Origin: a virus
DNA length: 64,000 bases
IMG/VR virus record: IMGVR_UViG_3300047331_000009
Location: 1-64,000 of that record
Reading direction: 5' to 3' (one strand)
Shown here: positions 16,802 through 25,232 of the stretch, in pieces
Layout: each line of letters starts with the position of its first letter
How positions within the stretch are numbered: position 1 is the first letter of the stretch
Notes under the pieces: generated by a model
What the model was told of the DNA's origin: nothing
Seen by the model: only the letters and a program-made list of their open reading frames with translations
The model's database searches: none
Program-made: the position numbers and the translations under genes

Positions 16802-19179
16802 GTCTTCACCCGCACCGGCTGGCCGTTCGAGAGGGTCCAGGTCTGCCCGTTCGCGAACGTGGTGTTGCGGCCTTCCCGCAGATGTGAGAGGGCTTGCGGC
16901 GGTGGCGTGGCTTCGTCAGCGGAAGCCGGGTTCGAACCGTCGCCGCCCGTCGCCGCCGCTGGGGCGCCACCCTCGGCGGCGGCTGGCGGGTTTTCCAAAG
17001 CCTGCATCAGCGCGGCGGTATCCGCACCCATTTCGCGGATTTGCGCGCCGATATGGGTGTTGAAATTGGCCTTCGCCTTCTCTTCCGTCGCCGCCATCTT
17101 GGTCTCGACGTCGGCCACGATCTTCAGCAGCTTGGCCTCGTAATCCTTGTTGAATTTGTCGGCCGCCAGCGCCCGGTCCTGGTTCTTGTCGGTCAGCGCC
17201 GCCATCGCCTGCTGTAGCTGCTGGGTAAGCTGCTTGATCTGGCCGTCCATCGACGCCAGCAGCGCCTGCACCTGCGGCGAGAGGTCCTTCTGGTCGGGCA
17301 CCAGCAGGTTGGGCGGCAGGGTCTTGGCCAGCCGTGTGGCGATCTCTTCCGCGCCCGGCCAGTCCATGTTCTTGGCGATCAGATCGGCGATCAGCGCGGC
17401 GGTCTGCGGCAGCGCCTTGGCGAAGGCGATCATGTTCTCGCCCGCTTCCACCCGCTTGGTGGCGAAGTTCGGCCCGATCGTGACCGTGACGCCGTACTTG
17501 CCCATGACCGGGTTGAACACCCGCATCATCTTGCCGTCGGGCTTGCGCATTTCGCCCATCGGCTTCGGCTGCGCGGGGTCGATCTTGACCTGCTCTTCTT
17601 TGTCGTCTTCGCGAAGGATCGTGATGATGCGGGATTCGCTGTAAATCTTCGGGATCAGTTCCAGCATGATCTCGCCAGTACGTCGCAGCGACTGGGTGAG
17701 GTTGTCGATGAAGTCAAACGCGCCGATATCACCGGACTGGCGCAGTTCCCGCAGCGCTTTGCCGCTTTCGTCCATCGTCCGTTCGGCCAGCGTGCTATCG
17801 AACCGGACGCCGGTTATTCCCATCAGATGCTGCTGCGCGGACTGGCTGGCCTCGACGATGCCCGCCGGGACGCCAGCAAAGGCGACACGTTGCGGCGGCG
17901 GGGCGGGCGTGCCGTTCACCGAGGTGCCCTTGTAGGACAAATAGGGCGTCGAACGGATGTTCGACATCTTCCACTCGTCTTCGTGGCCCTCGAACTGGCC
18001 TTCCTCGCCGATGTAGGGCGATTTCGGCGCCAGCGCGACCATCTCGGTCTTGCTGGTATCCCAGTAATTGATCATGCGCTGCGCGTCCTTGGCGTCGCGC
18101 ACGATGCCTTTCAGCTTCGGCCGCCCCTCGATGTCGAGTTCCCGGCCGGTCACCTTGACGATCGGGATGGTGCTGCCCAGCCATTCCCGTTCCATCAGCA
18201 CGTCATTGGCGGTGACCTTGTACCACATCACCTGCGGGATCCGCGCCTCGCGCTCGTCCGTCACCCACAGCTTGCCGCGCTTGATGTAGCCATCGGTGAT
18301 CTCGTCGAGTTCGTCTTCCCAGCCGGTATGGCCGTTGCTGAGTTCGATCAGCGTCCTGGTCTGGTATTCGATCTCGAAATACTCGGCGATGCGGATTTCG
18401 TCGGTGGTGATCCACTGCTTCATCGTCTCGCCCAGACCGGCCTGGGTGAAAGGCATCTGGTCGGCTTTCGGCCATTTCTCCTTGAATTCTTCGCGCGGCA
18501 GCAATTCCGACACGAAACCCCATTTCGCGTCAGAACCGTCGATCTCCTGGTGTGACGGATCGAGATAAACGGTGAACGGGTTGCGGATGCGCTTGACCAC
18601 GAGCACGAGGTTGAAGCTGTCCGGCGCCTCCCATTCCGTCAGCACCCGCCAATACCCCCAGCCCATCGTGACGGAATCGGCAAACCCGGTGTCATAGGGT
18701 CCGTTTGGCGCATTGGCTCCGCAATCGCGTTCAATGAACCGGATCATGCCCCGGTACATCTTCGCCACCTCGGCATCGCCGCGCTCGCCGGTCGGGCTGA
18801 TGTTGATCGAGGGCCTGGACTGGCGTTGCGCGTTGGTGATCTGGCTGATCAGGGTGGGGAACTTGTTGAAGGTGAGGCACGGTCGCTTGTCGAGGTTGCG
18901 CTGTGCCACCACTTCGGACGGCCACTGGTTACCGGCGACAAACGAGCGGTCATCCATCCCGGCTTTGCGGTTGTCGGACTCGGCCGCGATGGCGCGGTCC
19001 ATCCGCTTGCGCACCCGTTCCAGCAGCTTCTGCTGCTTTTTCTTGTCGCCACGCGGACCGCCCAGCATGGTGCCCTTGTCGTCCATCTTGAACGGCGGGC
19101 TGATCTTGTTCATCGCGCTGTCGGTGGGCGGCATGCGGATGCGCCCGTCGTCTTTCGGCCGGGTGGTGTCCTGCGGCAT
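16798..19179 (-). CDS. Portal protein, P22-like
   Basis: 793 residues, similar in length to P22 portal (about 725). Recognisable features are RAIAAESDNRKAGMDDRSFV, AGNQWPSEVV..RNLDKRPCLTFNK, ITNAQRQSRPSINISPTGE, RNPFTVYLDPSHQEIDGSDA and the C-terminal half with a long helical barrel-like region rich in Gln and Ala (about 640-740). Twelve copies form the DNA channel at one capsid vertex. TerL normally lies close by, but here it is 9.6 kb away, with the mini-gene cluster in between. Confidence 0.92.
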   Translation of the reverse strand: MPQDTTRPKDDGRIRMPPTDSAMNKISPPFKMDDKGTMLGGPRGDKKKQQKLLERVRKRMDRAIAAESDNRKAGMDDRSFVAGNQWPSEVVAQRNLDKRPCLTFNKFPTLISQITNAQRQSRPSINISPTGERGDAEVAKMYRGMIRFIERDCGANAPNGPYDTGFADSVTMGWGYWRVLTEWEAPDSFNLVLVVKRIRNPFTVYLDPSHQEIDGSDAKWGFVSELLPREEFKEKWPKADQMPFTQAGLGETMKQWITTDEIRIAEYFEIEYQTRTLIELSNGHTGWEDELDEITDGYIKRGKLWVTDEREARIPQVMWYKVTANDVLMEREWLGSTIPIVKVTGRELDIEGRPKLKGIVRDAKDAQRMINYWDTSKTEMVALAPKSPYIGEEGQFEGHEDEWKMSNIRSTPYLSYKGTSVNGTPAPPPQRVAFAGVPAGIVEASQSAQQHLMGITGVRFDSTLAERTMDESGKALRELRQSGDIGAFDFIDNLTQSLRRTGEIMLELIPKIYSESRIITILREDDKEEQVKIDPAQPKPMGEMRKPDGKMMRVFNPVMGKYGVTVTIGPNFATKRVEAGENMIAFAKALPQTAALIADLIAKNMDWPGAEEIATRLAKTLPPNLLVPDQKDLSPQVQALLASMDGQIKQLTQQLQQAMAALTDKNQDRALAADKFNKDYEAKLLKIVADVETKMAATEEKAKANFNTHIGAQIREMGADTAALMQALENPPAAAEGGAPAAATGGDGSNPASADEATPPPQALSHLREGRNTTFANGQTWTLSNGQPVRVKT

Positions 19180-19535
19180 CAGCCCGGCGCCAGTCGCACG
19201 TCGGCGAGATAGGCCGCGCCAGGCAGGAAGGCAAAGCCGGTCTGCGACGAGAGCGCGCCGATATTGATGCCGCTGACCTCAATCGCGCCATCCAGCGCCA
19301 TCGACGGGTAGATGGTGAAACAGCCCGCCATTTCTGCGCGTTTGTTATCGTCAGCAGTGGGAAACGCCCGGACTTCGCGGATCAGCATGCGCACCGTCAC
19401 GTAGTCATGGATGCGGTCGCTATTCGGCGGGTTCAGTTGCCGCGCCACCCATTCGGGCACGATCAGCACGCCGAGATAGGTGCCGTTCCGGTCGGCCAGT
19501 TTGAACGATATGCCTGTAAGCGGCTTCGGCCTCAT
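19179..19535 (-). CDS. Hypothetical protein immediately before portal
   Basis: 118 residues, TGATG overlap with portal and GGAGGGG upstream of its ATG. Beta-rich (ISFKLADRNGTYLGVLIVPE, MLIREVRAFP, IEVSGINIGALSSQTGFAF). No family recognised. The hairpin repeat at 19583-19607 lies 47 bases upstream of its start, so a transcript or processing boundary may precede portal here. Confidence 0.65.
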   Translation of the reverse strand: MRPKPLTGISFKLADRNGTYLGVLIVPEWVARQLNPPNSDRIHDYVTVRMLIREVRAFPTADDNKRAEMAGCFTIYPSMALDGAIEVSGINIGALSSQTGFAFLPGAAYLADVRLAPG

Positions 19536-19582
19536 GCGCGGGCACCCCTCCGCGCGTTGCGCGGTGATAATAGCGTTGGGTA

Positions 19583-19607
19583 CCCGGCAAGCCCCGCGCC
19601 GGTGCGG
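19583..19607 (-). repeat. 25-base intergenic hairpin repeat (copy 1)
   Basis: CCGCACCGGCGCGGGGCTTG followed by CCGGG on the minus strand. An identical 25-mer occurs at 60543-60567 and a diverged copy at 8349-8372. All three lie in gaps upstream of minus-strand virion genes. CCGGC/GCCGG arms can form a 5-bp stem. Confidence 0.65.
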
Positions 19608-19612
19608 TCCGC

Positions 19613-19843
19613 CTACGGTAGCATTGTCGTCGTATCGGTAGCAATCACGGCGGCGTTTTCGTCCTTTTGCCGCGCATCGATGCGTTCACGCTGGCGCAGA
19701 ATGAAGCCTTCGAGGGCTTCAAGCTGGCCGTCGTCGATCATGCCTTTGGCGAGCACCGTCATGTGCTGGTCGGGTGTTGAACCCTCTTCGTGGAAGACGA
19801 TCCGCCATGCGGTTTCGTCGCTGTCGGCTTCTTCGGTGCTCAA
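19613..19843 (-). CDS. Small acidic hypothetical protein
   Basis: 76 residues, acidic N-terminus (MSTEEADSDETAWRIVFHEE) and a helix (LEALEGFILRQRERIDARQK). Starts within the stop of the upstream gene (ATGA). First gene of the mini-gene island next to portal; function unknown. Confidence 0.6.
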   Translation of the reverse strand: MSTEEADSDETAWRIVFHEEGSTPDQHMTVLAKGMIDDGQLEALEGFILRQRERIDARQKDENAAVIATDTTTMLP

Positions 19844-20121
19844 ACGATGATTTCCACCGGATCTTTCATCGACGCGACGGCCTTTTCGGCAAAATCATCG
19901 GCGTCCGCGCGGCTGCCGAAATACAGCATCAGCGGCACGCTGCCATCCAGTTCCTTGGCCGGATAGCGCAGCGGATCAACCGCATCGGCCGCTGCCAGCG
20001 CGACACGCGCCAACGTCGTGTCAAAATCGTCGCCCGGTTTCGGTGCGGTTTTGCTGTCCAGAAACGCCCCGATGGCGTCCGCCGCCGCTTCGATGCGGGT
20101 GACTGCGAATGTTCGGGTCAT
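19840..20121 (-). CDS. Small hypothetical protein
   Basis: 93 residues, mixed alpha/beta, with a helix-strand pattern (VPLMLYFGSRADADDFAEK) that resembles a small alpha-beta sandwich. Linked by 4-base overlaps on both sides, which implies translational coupling. No family recognised. Confidence 0.6.
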   Translation of the reverse strand: MTRTFAVTRIEAAADAIGAFLDSKTAPKPGDDFDTTLARVALAAADAVDPLRYPAKELDGSVPLMLYFGSRADADDFAEKAVASMKDPVEIIV

Positions 20122-20453
20122 CGGCCAACCTCGATCCTGTATCCCTGCGCCTCGGGCGCCTCGCCCATCGCCTGACGCGCCTGCGCCTCGCGCAGCGCCG
20201 CCAGATAGGGTGTCAGGTCATGCCGCAATGCCAGCGGCACCGCTACGTGCATGTCTGCGACCGGGTCATACAGCAGGATCATCGGCGGATCGCCGCCGCG
20301 CAGATACGCCACCATGCCCAACGGCAGGCCGGGCAGCGCCTCGGCGTCGATTTGCGGCAGCGAACGGATATCCAGCACCGCCATCGGCTGCTGATCGGGG
20401 TCGACCTTGCCGCTGGCCAGCGCCGTGCTGCGGCGCAAATCCCGCCGTGTCAT
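20118..20453 (-). CDS. Small hypothetical protein
   Basis: 111 residues. Central hydrophobic strands (LPLGMVAYLRGGDPPMILLY) and a C-terminal helix with Ala/Gln/Glu. No motif recognised. Coupled by ATGA overlaps to its neighbours. Confidence 0.6.
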   Translation of the reverse strand: MTRRDLRRSTALASGKVDPDQQPMAVLDIRSLPQIDAEALPGLPLGMVAYLRGGDPPMILLYDPVADMHVAVPLALRHDLTPYLAALREAQARQAMGEAPEAQGYRIEVGR

Positions 20454-20713
20454 GGTTCCCGGTCGTTTGAACCGATGCGTTCATACATTTCCCAAATCTC
20501 CGCTTCACTCGGCATGTCGATACTGCGCAGAAACCCCACCGAACGGTTCAATCGAACGGGCCAGTCCCGCGCCAGAAACGCATTGAGGCAAATCGCCTGC
20601 AACAGAGCAACGCACTGGTTGCCCTCGCGCACCTTGCGCCACAACAGCAACACCAGCGCGATATTGGCCATCGCGATGATGATGTGCACGGTTTCGATGA
20701 TCGCCAGAATCAT
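20450..20713 (-). CDS. Small membrane protein with one N-terminal TM helix
   Basis: 87 residues. Residues about 2-26 (ILAIIETVHIIIAMANIALV) form one membrane span, followed by a basic, then mixed tail that would face the cytoplasm or periplasm. It is the only clear membrane protein among the genes between portal and terminase. Function unknown; interference with host envelope or superinfection exclusion are possibilities. Confidence 0.65.
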   Translation of the reverse strand: MILAIIETVHIIIAMANIALVLLLWRKVREGNQCVALLQAICLNAFLARDWPVRLNRSVGFLRSIDMPSEAEIWEMYERIGSNDREP

Positions 20714-21003
20714 GTCCCGGTTTCCTTCGCGCCTCGCTTGGCCTCTGCATCACGCCAGCGATAATACAGCACCGCCGCCGTGGCCGCCTCGCGCCGGCTC
20801 AGAAACGGCGGGTCGGGCGGGTCGCTGCCGCCATGACACAGACAGGTGCCCATCAGATGATTAAGCCCGCCGATCACCAGTCGGATCTGGCAATCCCGGT
20901 GCATGCCGCGCAGCGTCGGCATTTCACCCGGCGACTGCGTCGCCACCCAGGCGACTTCTTCTTCGGCGATCGGCTCATCGCAATGCATGCAAGTCACGCT
21001 CAT
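20710..21003 (-). CDS. Small zinc-binding-type protein
   Basis: 97 residues. An N-terminal CMHCDEPI pair together with MHRDC and CLCHGG gives a plausible zinc site. GGLNHLMGTCLCHGGSDPPD followed by SRREAATAAVLYYRWRDA is a pattern I recall from small proteins of many alphaproteobacterial phages. Role unknown. Confidence 0.65.
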   Translation of the reverse strand: MSVTCMHCDEPIAEEEVAWVATQSPGEMPTLRGMHRDCQIRLVIGGLNHLMGTCLCHGGSDPPDPPFLSRREAATAAVLYYRWRDAEAKRGAKETGT

Positions 21004-21581
21004 GCCGCCAGCCTTTCCAGATGCTCAATCTCCGCCCGCTCCGGCGCGTTGGTCGGATTGCCGTGCCGCCAGAACTCCACCATCTGCCAGTCGAGCGGCA
21101 CAAAAATGCTGTGCCCGATGTTGGCCCGGTCGGGACGAACCCGCTTGAACGCGAAGCAGCCGCCCATGGCGAACCATTCGGGACGCATCGGCCCATTATA
21201 GGCCACGTTATTCAGCGCCATGTTGCCCGGCATCAGCTCGCGGTTCACCCGCCGCTGGCCGATGCTGCGTGTGTAGCGCGGCGCGGCCAGGAACGGGCAC
21301 ACCGCGAGGGCAAATTCGGCACATTCCTGGTGCATCGGCGGGTCGAGGAAGGCGGCGCGGTCGCTGGTAAAGCAGAGCGTGCCGCCGACAAACCAGACCA
21401 GCTTTTCCAGCCGCTTGCCGCATATCGAGCAAAGCCGCTTGGCCAGCGCGGTCTCGACGCGGCGCGAATCGTTGATGTTGAAATGGGCAAAGCCGGTCTT
21501 GTCGCGCATGACGATGAACGGGATCGGAAACCCCCGCGCGTCGCGCTCCATCGTGCGCATGATCTTGGGCAGTTCAATCAC
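21000..21581 (-). CDS. Conserved phage protein with a CxxC zinc knuckle
   Basis: 193 residues, the largest in this gene cluster. RLCSICGKRLEKLVWFVGG, then DPPMHQECAEFALAVCPFLA, gives a CxxC...H...C...C arrangement, consistent with one zinc site. C-terminal half ends with a helix. The DPPMH.EC..YA...CPFL pattern is common in phages of Actinobacteria and Alphaproteobacteria. Function unknown. Confidence 0.7.
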   Translation of the reverse strand: MIELPKIMRTMERDARGFPIPFIVMRDKTGFAHFNINDSRRVETALAKRLCSICGKRLEKLVWFVGGTLCFTSDRAAFLDPPMHQECAEFALAVCPFLAAPRYTRSIGQRRVNRELMPGNMALNNVAYNGPMRPEWFAMGGCFAFKRVRPDRANIGHSIFVPLDWQMVEFWRHGNPTNAPERAEIEHLERLAA

Positions 21582-21870
21582 GCTTCGCCACTGGAGCGAT
21601 GCAATCGATCTCCACCCCGTTGCCGAACACTTTCAGCCGTATCGTCACACTGAGTTCGTCGGCGATCTGTTGCGCGTTCGGGCGCAGGGACTCCATCCGC
21701 TCCCGGTCAGCACCCATCAGCGGCATCCAGGTGCCATTCCGCGCAAGATATGCCGGGATGGCCTCGCCGCCGTCCTGCGGGTCGTTCAGCACCCAGCAAT
21801 ACAGCTTCTCGATGCGCATGCCGTGCGGCTTGGAGGCGGCCTTGGCGTCAGGCTTCTGCATCATTGTCAT
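21574..21870 (-). CDS. Small hypothetical protein
   Basis: 98 residues from MTMMQKPDAK; GAGGGG precedes and the ATG sits in the upstream stop (ATGA). Mixed fold with KLYCWVLNDPQDGGEAIPAY and a final strand pair (VTIRLKVFGNGVEIDCI). A much longer frame upstream is the shadow of the next gene. No family recognised. Confidence 0.6.
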   Translation of the reverse strand: MTMMQKPDAKAASKPHGMRIEKLYCWVLNDPQDGGEAIPAYLARNGTWMPLMGADRERMESLRPNAQQIADELSVTIRLKVFGNGVEIDCIAPVAKRD

Positions 21871-22217
21871 CCCCTCACATAGAGCACGCCGACGCCGCCC
21901 ACCTTGGCACCCTCCGCGTCGATCTCGTCCTCGGACTGGCTGACACGCCGCCCGCTGGGCGGATGGCGTATCCAGCCTGTCGGCTCGCCCTGGCCGTTCC
22001 AGCCGTCCAGCGCGGCCTTGGCGTCGGCGTAGCTTCGGTAGCACCAGCAATCGGCGATGCCGGTCGTATCGCCCATCTGGCCGGTGACAACGGCATGGGT
22101 GTACATCTTCGCCTGGATGCCCGCCCAGTGCGTGCGCCCGATCGGCTTGATGTCGAGATAGCCGCAGGCTTGCAGAAACAGCAGGTAACTGATCTCGCGG
22201 GAGAATTCTTCTGCCAT
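21867..22217 (-). CDS. Small hypothetical protein
   Basis: 116 residues from ATG (MAEEFSREISYLLF), 5 bases after GAGAGG; a GTG two codons upstream is the alternative start. Contains WCYRSYADAKAALDGWNGQG and GWIRHPPSGRRV, seen in small phage proteins of unknown role. C-terminus overlaps the next gene by 4 bases. Confidence 0.65.
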   Translation of the reverse strand: MAEEFSREISYLLFLQACGYLDIKPIGRTHWAGIQAKMYTHAVVTGQMGDTTGIADCWCYRSYADAKAALDGWNGQGEPTGWIRHPPSGRRVSQSEDEIDAEGAKVGGVGVLYVRG

Positions 22218-22226
22218 GATCACCTC

Positions 22227-22490
22227 TCAATCCATGGTCGGCGGAACATAGGTGACCGGTGGCCACAGCACCGTCGCCCCGCTTTTGAGCATCGCCATGT
22301 TGTGCGCCAGCATCATCACCCTCGCCTGTTCCTCGTCCATGACGCAGACAACGCGCCGCAGGTCCGGCAGCGCGTTGATAATCTTCTGGCGCAGTCTGGC
22401 AACCGCTTGCGCCGTGGTGGTGTCGAGGTTTCCAGGTTGCAGCGTCGGGTCGTCCGTTTCGATCAGCACCATCACGGCAATCGCGGTCAT
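22227..22490 (-). CDS. Small hypothetical protein
   Basis: 87 residues with strand-helix-strand character (AIAVMVLIETDD, AQAVARLRQKIINALP, RRVVCVMDEEQARVMML). It directly abuts the stop of the upstream gene (1 base). No family recognised. Confidence 0.6.
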   Translation of the reverse strand: MTAIAVMVLIETDDPTLQPGNLDTTTAQAVARLRQKIINALPDLRRVVCVMDEEQARVMMLAHNMAMLKSGATVLWPPVTYVPPTMD

Positions 22491-22865
22491 CTAAGCGCCT
22501 TCCTGTTGTGCGCGGCGCAGCGTCTCAAGAACGCTGTTGTGGCCCTTGATCGCGTTTTCGTATGACCGGTAGCGCACGCTGATCCGGTCGTATTTCTTCC
22601 ACAGCGGCGATCGCGGGTCGCAGAACACCATGGTTTCGAACACGACAGGGTCGGAGTCGAAGCCGTGCATGATCCCCATGTCCACGCCTAGGAAAACCGT
22701 CGATACGATCACGCCGTCTTCTTCCTTGAACGCTATCGTCCGGTCGTTCTCTTGCATCCACGTGGCGTATTCCATCATCGTCGCGGGGACGACGTTGTTG
22801 TTCTGATCCAGCATGTAGAAGGTGAAAAGCCTTTCGACGGGCATATCGCCGGTCATTCCCAGCAC
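22491..22865 (-). CDS. Conserved small phage protein
   Basis: 124 residues. RLFTFYMLDQNNNVVPATMM, then EYATWMQENDRTIAF, VSTVFLGVDMG and VVFETMVFCDPRSP follow a pattern seen in many phages of Proteobacteria (Y.LD..G..V.....EWA.WME...R.VA.T.V....VSTVFLG.DH......P.LFETM.F). Function is not known to me. It overlaps the upstream gene by 13 bases. Confidence 0.7.
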   Translation of the reverse strand: MLGMTGDMPVERLFTFYMLDQNNNVVPATMMEYATWMQENDRTIAFKEEDGVIVSTVFLGVDMGIMHGFDSDPVVFETMVFCDPRSPLWKKYDRISVRYRSYENAIKGHNSVLETLRRAQQEGA

Positions 22866-23113
22866 TCCGTCGGCAAGGAGGGAAAGTCGGTGTGGTAGAC
22901 CTGCTGCATGTTCTCAATGTCCTCGCAGGCAACCGGCAACTCGGGCAGATAACCGTGCCTGGCAGCCTGTCCGGGGATCGCTTCGGTGCAGACTTTGAGC
23001 GCATCCGCCCGCGAAAACCCCCGCGCCTCGGACAGCTTCGCGGTGTAGCCGTGCCCCTGGCAGTGCCACCAGCCGCAATGTTCCATTGACCAGACCAGAT
23101 ACGTCTCACCCAT
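22853..23113 (-). CDS. Conserved small phage protein (YLVWS..H..WW type)
   Basis: 86 residues. YLVWSMEHCGWWHCQGHGYT followed by SRADALKVCTEA is a recurring pattern in small alphaproteobacterial phage proteins. GGGAG precedes the ATG. The C-terminal half is acidic. Function unknown. Confidence 0.65.
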   Translation of the reverse strand: MGETYLVWSMEHCGWWHCQGHGYTAKLSEARGFSRADALKVCTEAIPGQAARHGYLPELPVACEDIENMQQVYHTDFPSLPTECWE

Positions 23114-23522
23114 GTTGTTCTCCCTGCGGTGCGGTTGGTTCTCTTTGATAGCTTCTCGTCAGCCGCACCGCGTTGGCGATCTCCAGCGGCCGCTTGGCGT
23201 TGCAGCCGTGCGGGCAGCGCATGCGCGTATCTTCAACCGAGGCGTACATCCGGCAGATGAACGGCCGTCGCTCGTAGACCTTGCAGCCGTGCTCGACGGA
23301 GGCGAACGGGCAGCGCATCGTGGTCGGATCAAGCAGCGCGGACGCGCCTCTGATCGTGACCCATTCGGCGTGCAGCGGAAGGTCGTGGCGAACCCGTTCG
23401 AATTCCTCGAAAGACCACGCCACCGGCCCGCAGCAATCGATGCAGCCCGCAAGACAAGGGCCTGAACTTGGGATCTTGCGGTACAGCATGCGCAGCCGCC
23501 GCCGCGCGGCCGGGTCGCTCAT
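23106..23522 (-). CDS. YkgJ-type zinc/iron-chelating cysteine-cluster protein
   Basis: 138 residues. CLAGCIDCCGPV, MRCPFASVEHGCKVYERRPF, ICRMYA and MRCPHGCN give the conserved Cys layout of the YkgJ/UPF0153 family (PF03692), small proteins thought to bind Zn or Fe-S. The closing of the family motif (C.vYe.RP..CR.Y) is complete. A second, more diverged cysteine-cluster protein is encoded at 52.3-52.7 kb. Its role in phages is unknown. Confidence 0.8.
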   Translation of the reverse strand: MSDPAARRRLRMLYRKIPSSGPCLAGCIDCCGPVAWSFEEFERVRHDLPLHAEWVTIRGASALLDPTTMRCPFASVEHGCKVYERRPFICRMYASVEDTRMRCPHGCNAKRPLEIANAVRLTRSYQREPTAPQGEQHG

Positions 23523-23734
23523 TTTGCCTCGCTGGCGGTGTCGTCAATGTCGCGCCCAACCAGCGCTTTGGCCCGCGAAACGGAACCGGCCGCCAAGCCC
23601 ATCGCGAAAACCGTGTCCGATTGCCCGCCTTGCATCGAGCGGCCAAGATTGATCAGTTCGCCGAAGATTTCATTCAGGCGGAGGTGCATCGCCTTCAACT
23701 CGGCCAAGCTGATCACCCCTGTTGGCGAAACCAT
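23519..23734 (-). CDS. Small hypothetical helical protein
   Basis: 71 residues if the ATG is used, which overlaps the upstream gene by 22 bases. A GTG six codons in overlaps that stop as GTGA and fits the local pattern better. Sequence is one amphipathic helix pair (LAELKAMHLRLNEIFGELIN, VFAMGLAAGSVSRAKAL). No family recognised. Confidence 0.55.
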   Translation of the reverse strand: MVSPTGVISLAELKAMHLRLNEIFGELINLGRSMQGGQSDTVFAMGLAAGSVSRAKALVGRDIDDTASEAK

Positions 23735-23955
23735 GTCATTGCATCCTTGCTGGCCAGGAAAATCCGGTAAAGCCCCGGACGATCATCGATCCATAGTGGC
23801 GAGACGTCGATCAGGCTGATCCAGCCTTCCACCTGCATCGCCTCGAACGCCTGCTGCTGCTCGTCCGGCATCGAGCATCCCATGGCAACGGCGAATTTGC
23901 CCGCCTCGTTGCACGCCTTGAGGATTTCGTATCGCGCCGCTTTTTCTTCATCCAT
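23713..23955 (-). CDS. Small hypothetical protein
   Basis: 80 residues. An N-terminal helix (EEKAARYEILKACNEAG) precedes a strand-rich half (GWISLIDVSPLWIDDRPGLY, RIFLASKDAMTWFRQQG). No known motif. Overlaps neighbours on both sides. Confidence 0.55.
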   Translation of the reverse strand: MDEEKAARYEILKACNEAGKFAVAMGCSMPDEQQQAFEAMQVEGWISLIDVSPLWIDDRPGLYRIFLASKDAMTWFRQQG

Positions 23956-24172
23956 GCGACGGAAACTCCGGGTCCTCGATCAACCCCTGGTCCATCCGGT
24001 GGATTTGCCGCGAAAGCGACGCTCGCACCCGCGACACCAGATCGAGCGCTTCGTTCATGTCGAACACCAACTGGGTCGACGTGTCCGCGCATAACGGCTG
24101 GCTGTCGCTGATCGCGCGTGCCGCATCGCCCAGCTTCTTGTATGCGATGACCCAATTCTGCTGTCTGCTCAT
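23948..24172 (-). CDS. Small helical protein
   Basis: 74 residues from MSRQQNWVIAYKKLGD, the ATG overlapping the upstream stop (ATGA). Helical throughout, ending in LIEDPEFPSHG. No family recognised. Confidence 0.55.
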   Translation of the reverse strand: MSRQQNWVIAYKKLGDAARAISDSQPLCADTSTQLVFDMNEALDLVSRVRASLSRQIHRMDQGLIEDPEFPSHG

Positions 24173-24399
24173 GTGTCCAGAGTCCGCCTCTGCCTTGCTG
24201 GGAACCAGTTCCACGGATTGCGCGGATCCGGCTCGAAGCCGAATTTCTTGGTCAGGATGGCCGCCAGCGCATCCATCGCGGCCTTTTCGCCGTATCGCTC
24301 ATAGGCCAGCGCCACCGCGCCGCGTATCCACATCCGCTCTTGCCATTCGACCGACGCCGGCTGGCGGAACGAAGACCAGAATACCTCGATACGGCTCAA
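24169..24399 (-). CDS. Small hypothetical protein
   Basis: 76 residues, helical, with aromatic-rich ends (FWSSFRQPASVEWQERMWIR, DPRNPWNWFPARQ). Coupled by ATGA overlaps. No family recognised. Confidence 0.55.
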   Translation of the reverse strand: MSRIEVFWSSFRQPASVEWQERMWIRGAVALAYERYGEKAAMDALAAILTKKFGFEPDPRNPWNWFPARQRRTLDT

Positions 24400-24650
24400 G
24401 TGCTCGTCGACCTGATCTCGGTCAACAGTATCTGGCCATGCAGCGCGGCCGATGCAGTCAGCAGCAGCGACGCCGCTTGCGCCATGGCGTGCCGCGCCTG
24501 CTCGTCGATGCCAAGATATTCGCTGTTCAAATTGAGGATCTGGTCGGTGATGCCGTCAACCTTGTCCCGCGCCTCGCGCAATCGCTCAATGCTGATCGGT
24601 CCGGCCGGCGGCGCCCGCCACGTGGCGAAAAGCGCGTGCGGCGGCTTCAT
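24396..24650 (-). CDS. Small helical protein
   Basis: 84 residues. Two long helices (ERLREARDKVDGITDQILNL, ARHAMAQAASLLLTASAALH) could form a helical hairpin. No family recognised; coupled by 4-base overlaps on both sides. Confidence 0.55.
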   Translation of the reverse strand: MKPPHALFATWRAPPAGPISIERLREARDKVDGITDQILNLNSEYLGIDEQARHAMAQAASLLLTASAALHGQILLTEIRSTST

Positions 24651-24826
24651 TTCAGGCTGGCCCAGGTGAGGTTTTCCCGCGCCGTGGCCATGGGCGTCTC
24701 GCCATGGCTGTCGTATCGCACGAACACGTAGCCGTCGTTGATCGAGACGATCTCGCCCACTTCTTCTTTGCCGAAATTGGAGTAGATCACCCGCCGTCCG
24801 ATGTCGGAATTGCTTGGCGATATCAT
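24647..24826 (-). CDS. Small SH3-like barrel protein, conserved in phages
   Basis: 59 residues from MISPSNSDIGRRVIYSNF; the ATG lies in the upstream stop. GRRVIYSNFGKEEVGEIVS followed by YVFVRYD is a compact five-strand pattern (G..V.Y......EEG.I.S.ND.YVFVRY) seen in many small phage proteins. It probably folds as a small SH3-like barrel; role unknown. Confidence 0.65.
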   Translation of the reverse strand: MISPSNSDIGRRVIYSNFGKEEVGEIVSINDGYVFVRYDSHGETPMATARENLTWASLK

Positions 24827-25038
24827 TGTTTGAGTTCCTCCGCTGCCTGTTTGACCAGCCACGCCGTCATGGACGGCGACATCCCGTCAATGTCTTCGAA
24901 CCGCTCCGCCAGGAGCCGTTCGGCTGTCCAGCCGCGTGCCCGCATGAACATGTACCCGCGTGCACAATCGCTGTCACTTACCGGAGTGGTGCGTGCCGGT
25001 GTTTTCGCCTCGCAGCATGGGCATGAATAGAGCCTCAT
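24823..25038 (-). CDS. Small zinc-ribbon-type protein
   Basis: 71 residues from MRLYSCPCCEAKTPA with AGGCGAG upstream. CPCC and a later DC could hold a metal. The following helix (TAERLLAERFEDIDGMSPSM, TAWLVKQAAEELKQ) is acidic. First gene after the tandem hairpins on this transcript. Function unknown. Confidence 0.55.
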   Translation of the reverse strand: MRLYSCPCCEAKTPARTTPVSDSDCARGYMFMRARGWTAERLLAERFEDIDGMSPSMTAWLVKQAAEELKQ

Positions 25039-25049
25039 CGGTCTCGCCT

Positions 25050-25232
25050 TCAGTCGCTGATGCTGAGAAAGTCGCACGATGCGCGTTCTTGGTCGATCCT
25101 GGTGGTTCGCCACCTGATGCGTTCGTGAGCGGGCAGACTGCTCGCCGAAATGGGAAACGTCAACTTCACCATTCCGTCAACTCGCAAACATCGAGACTGG
25201 CTGTATGTGTTTGTTCCAAACGTAACTTGCAT
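25050..25232 (-). CDS. Possible small protein in an atypical-composition stretch
   Basis: 60 residues (MQVTFGTNTYSQSRC...) preceded by AGGAAATCC; an internal ATG (MVKLTFPISASS) would give 40 residues. Codon use is less GC-rich than neighbours. Without another recognisable feature it could be non-coding leader sequence downstream of the tandem hairpins. Confidence 0.3.
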   Translation of the reverse strand: MQVTFGTNTYSQSRCLRVDGMVKLTFPISASSLPAHERIRWRTTRIDQERASCDFLSISD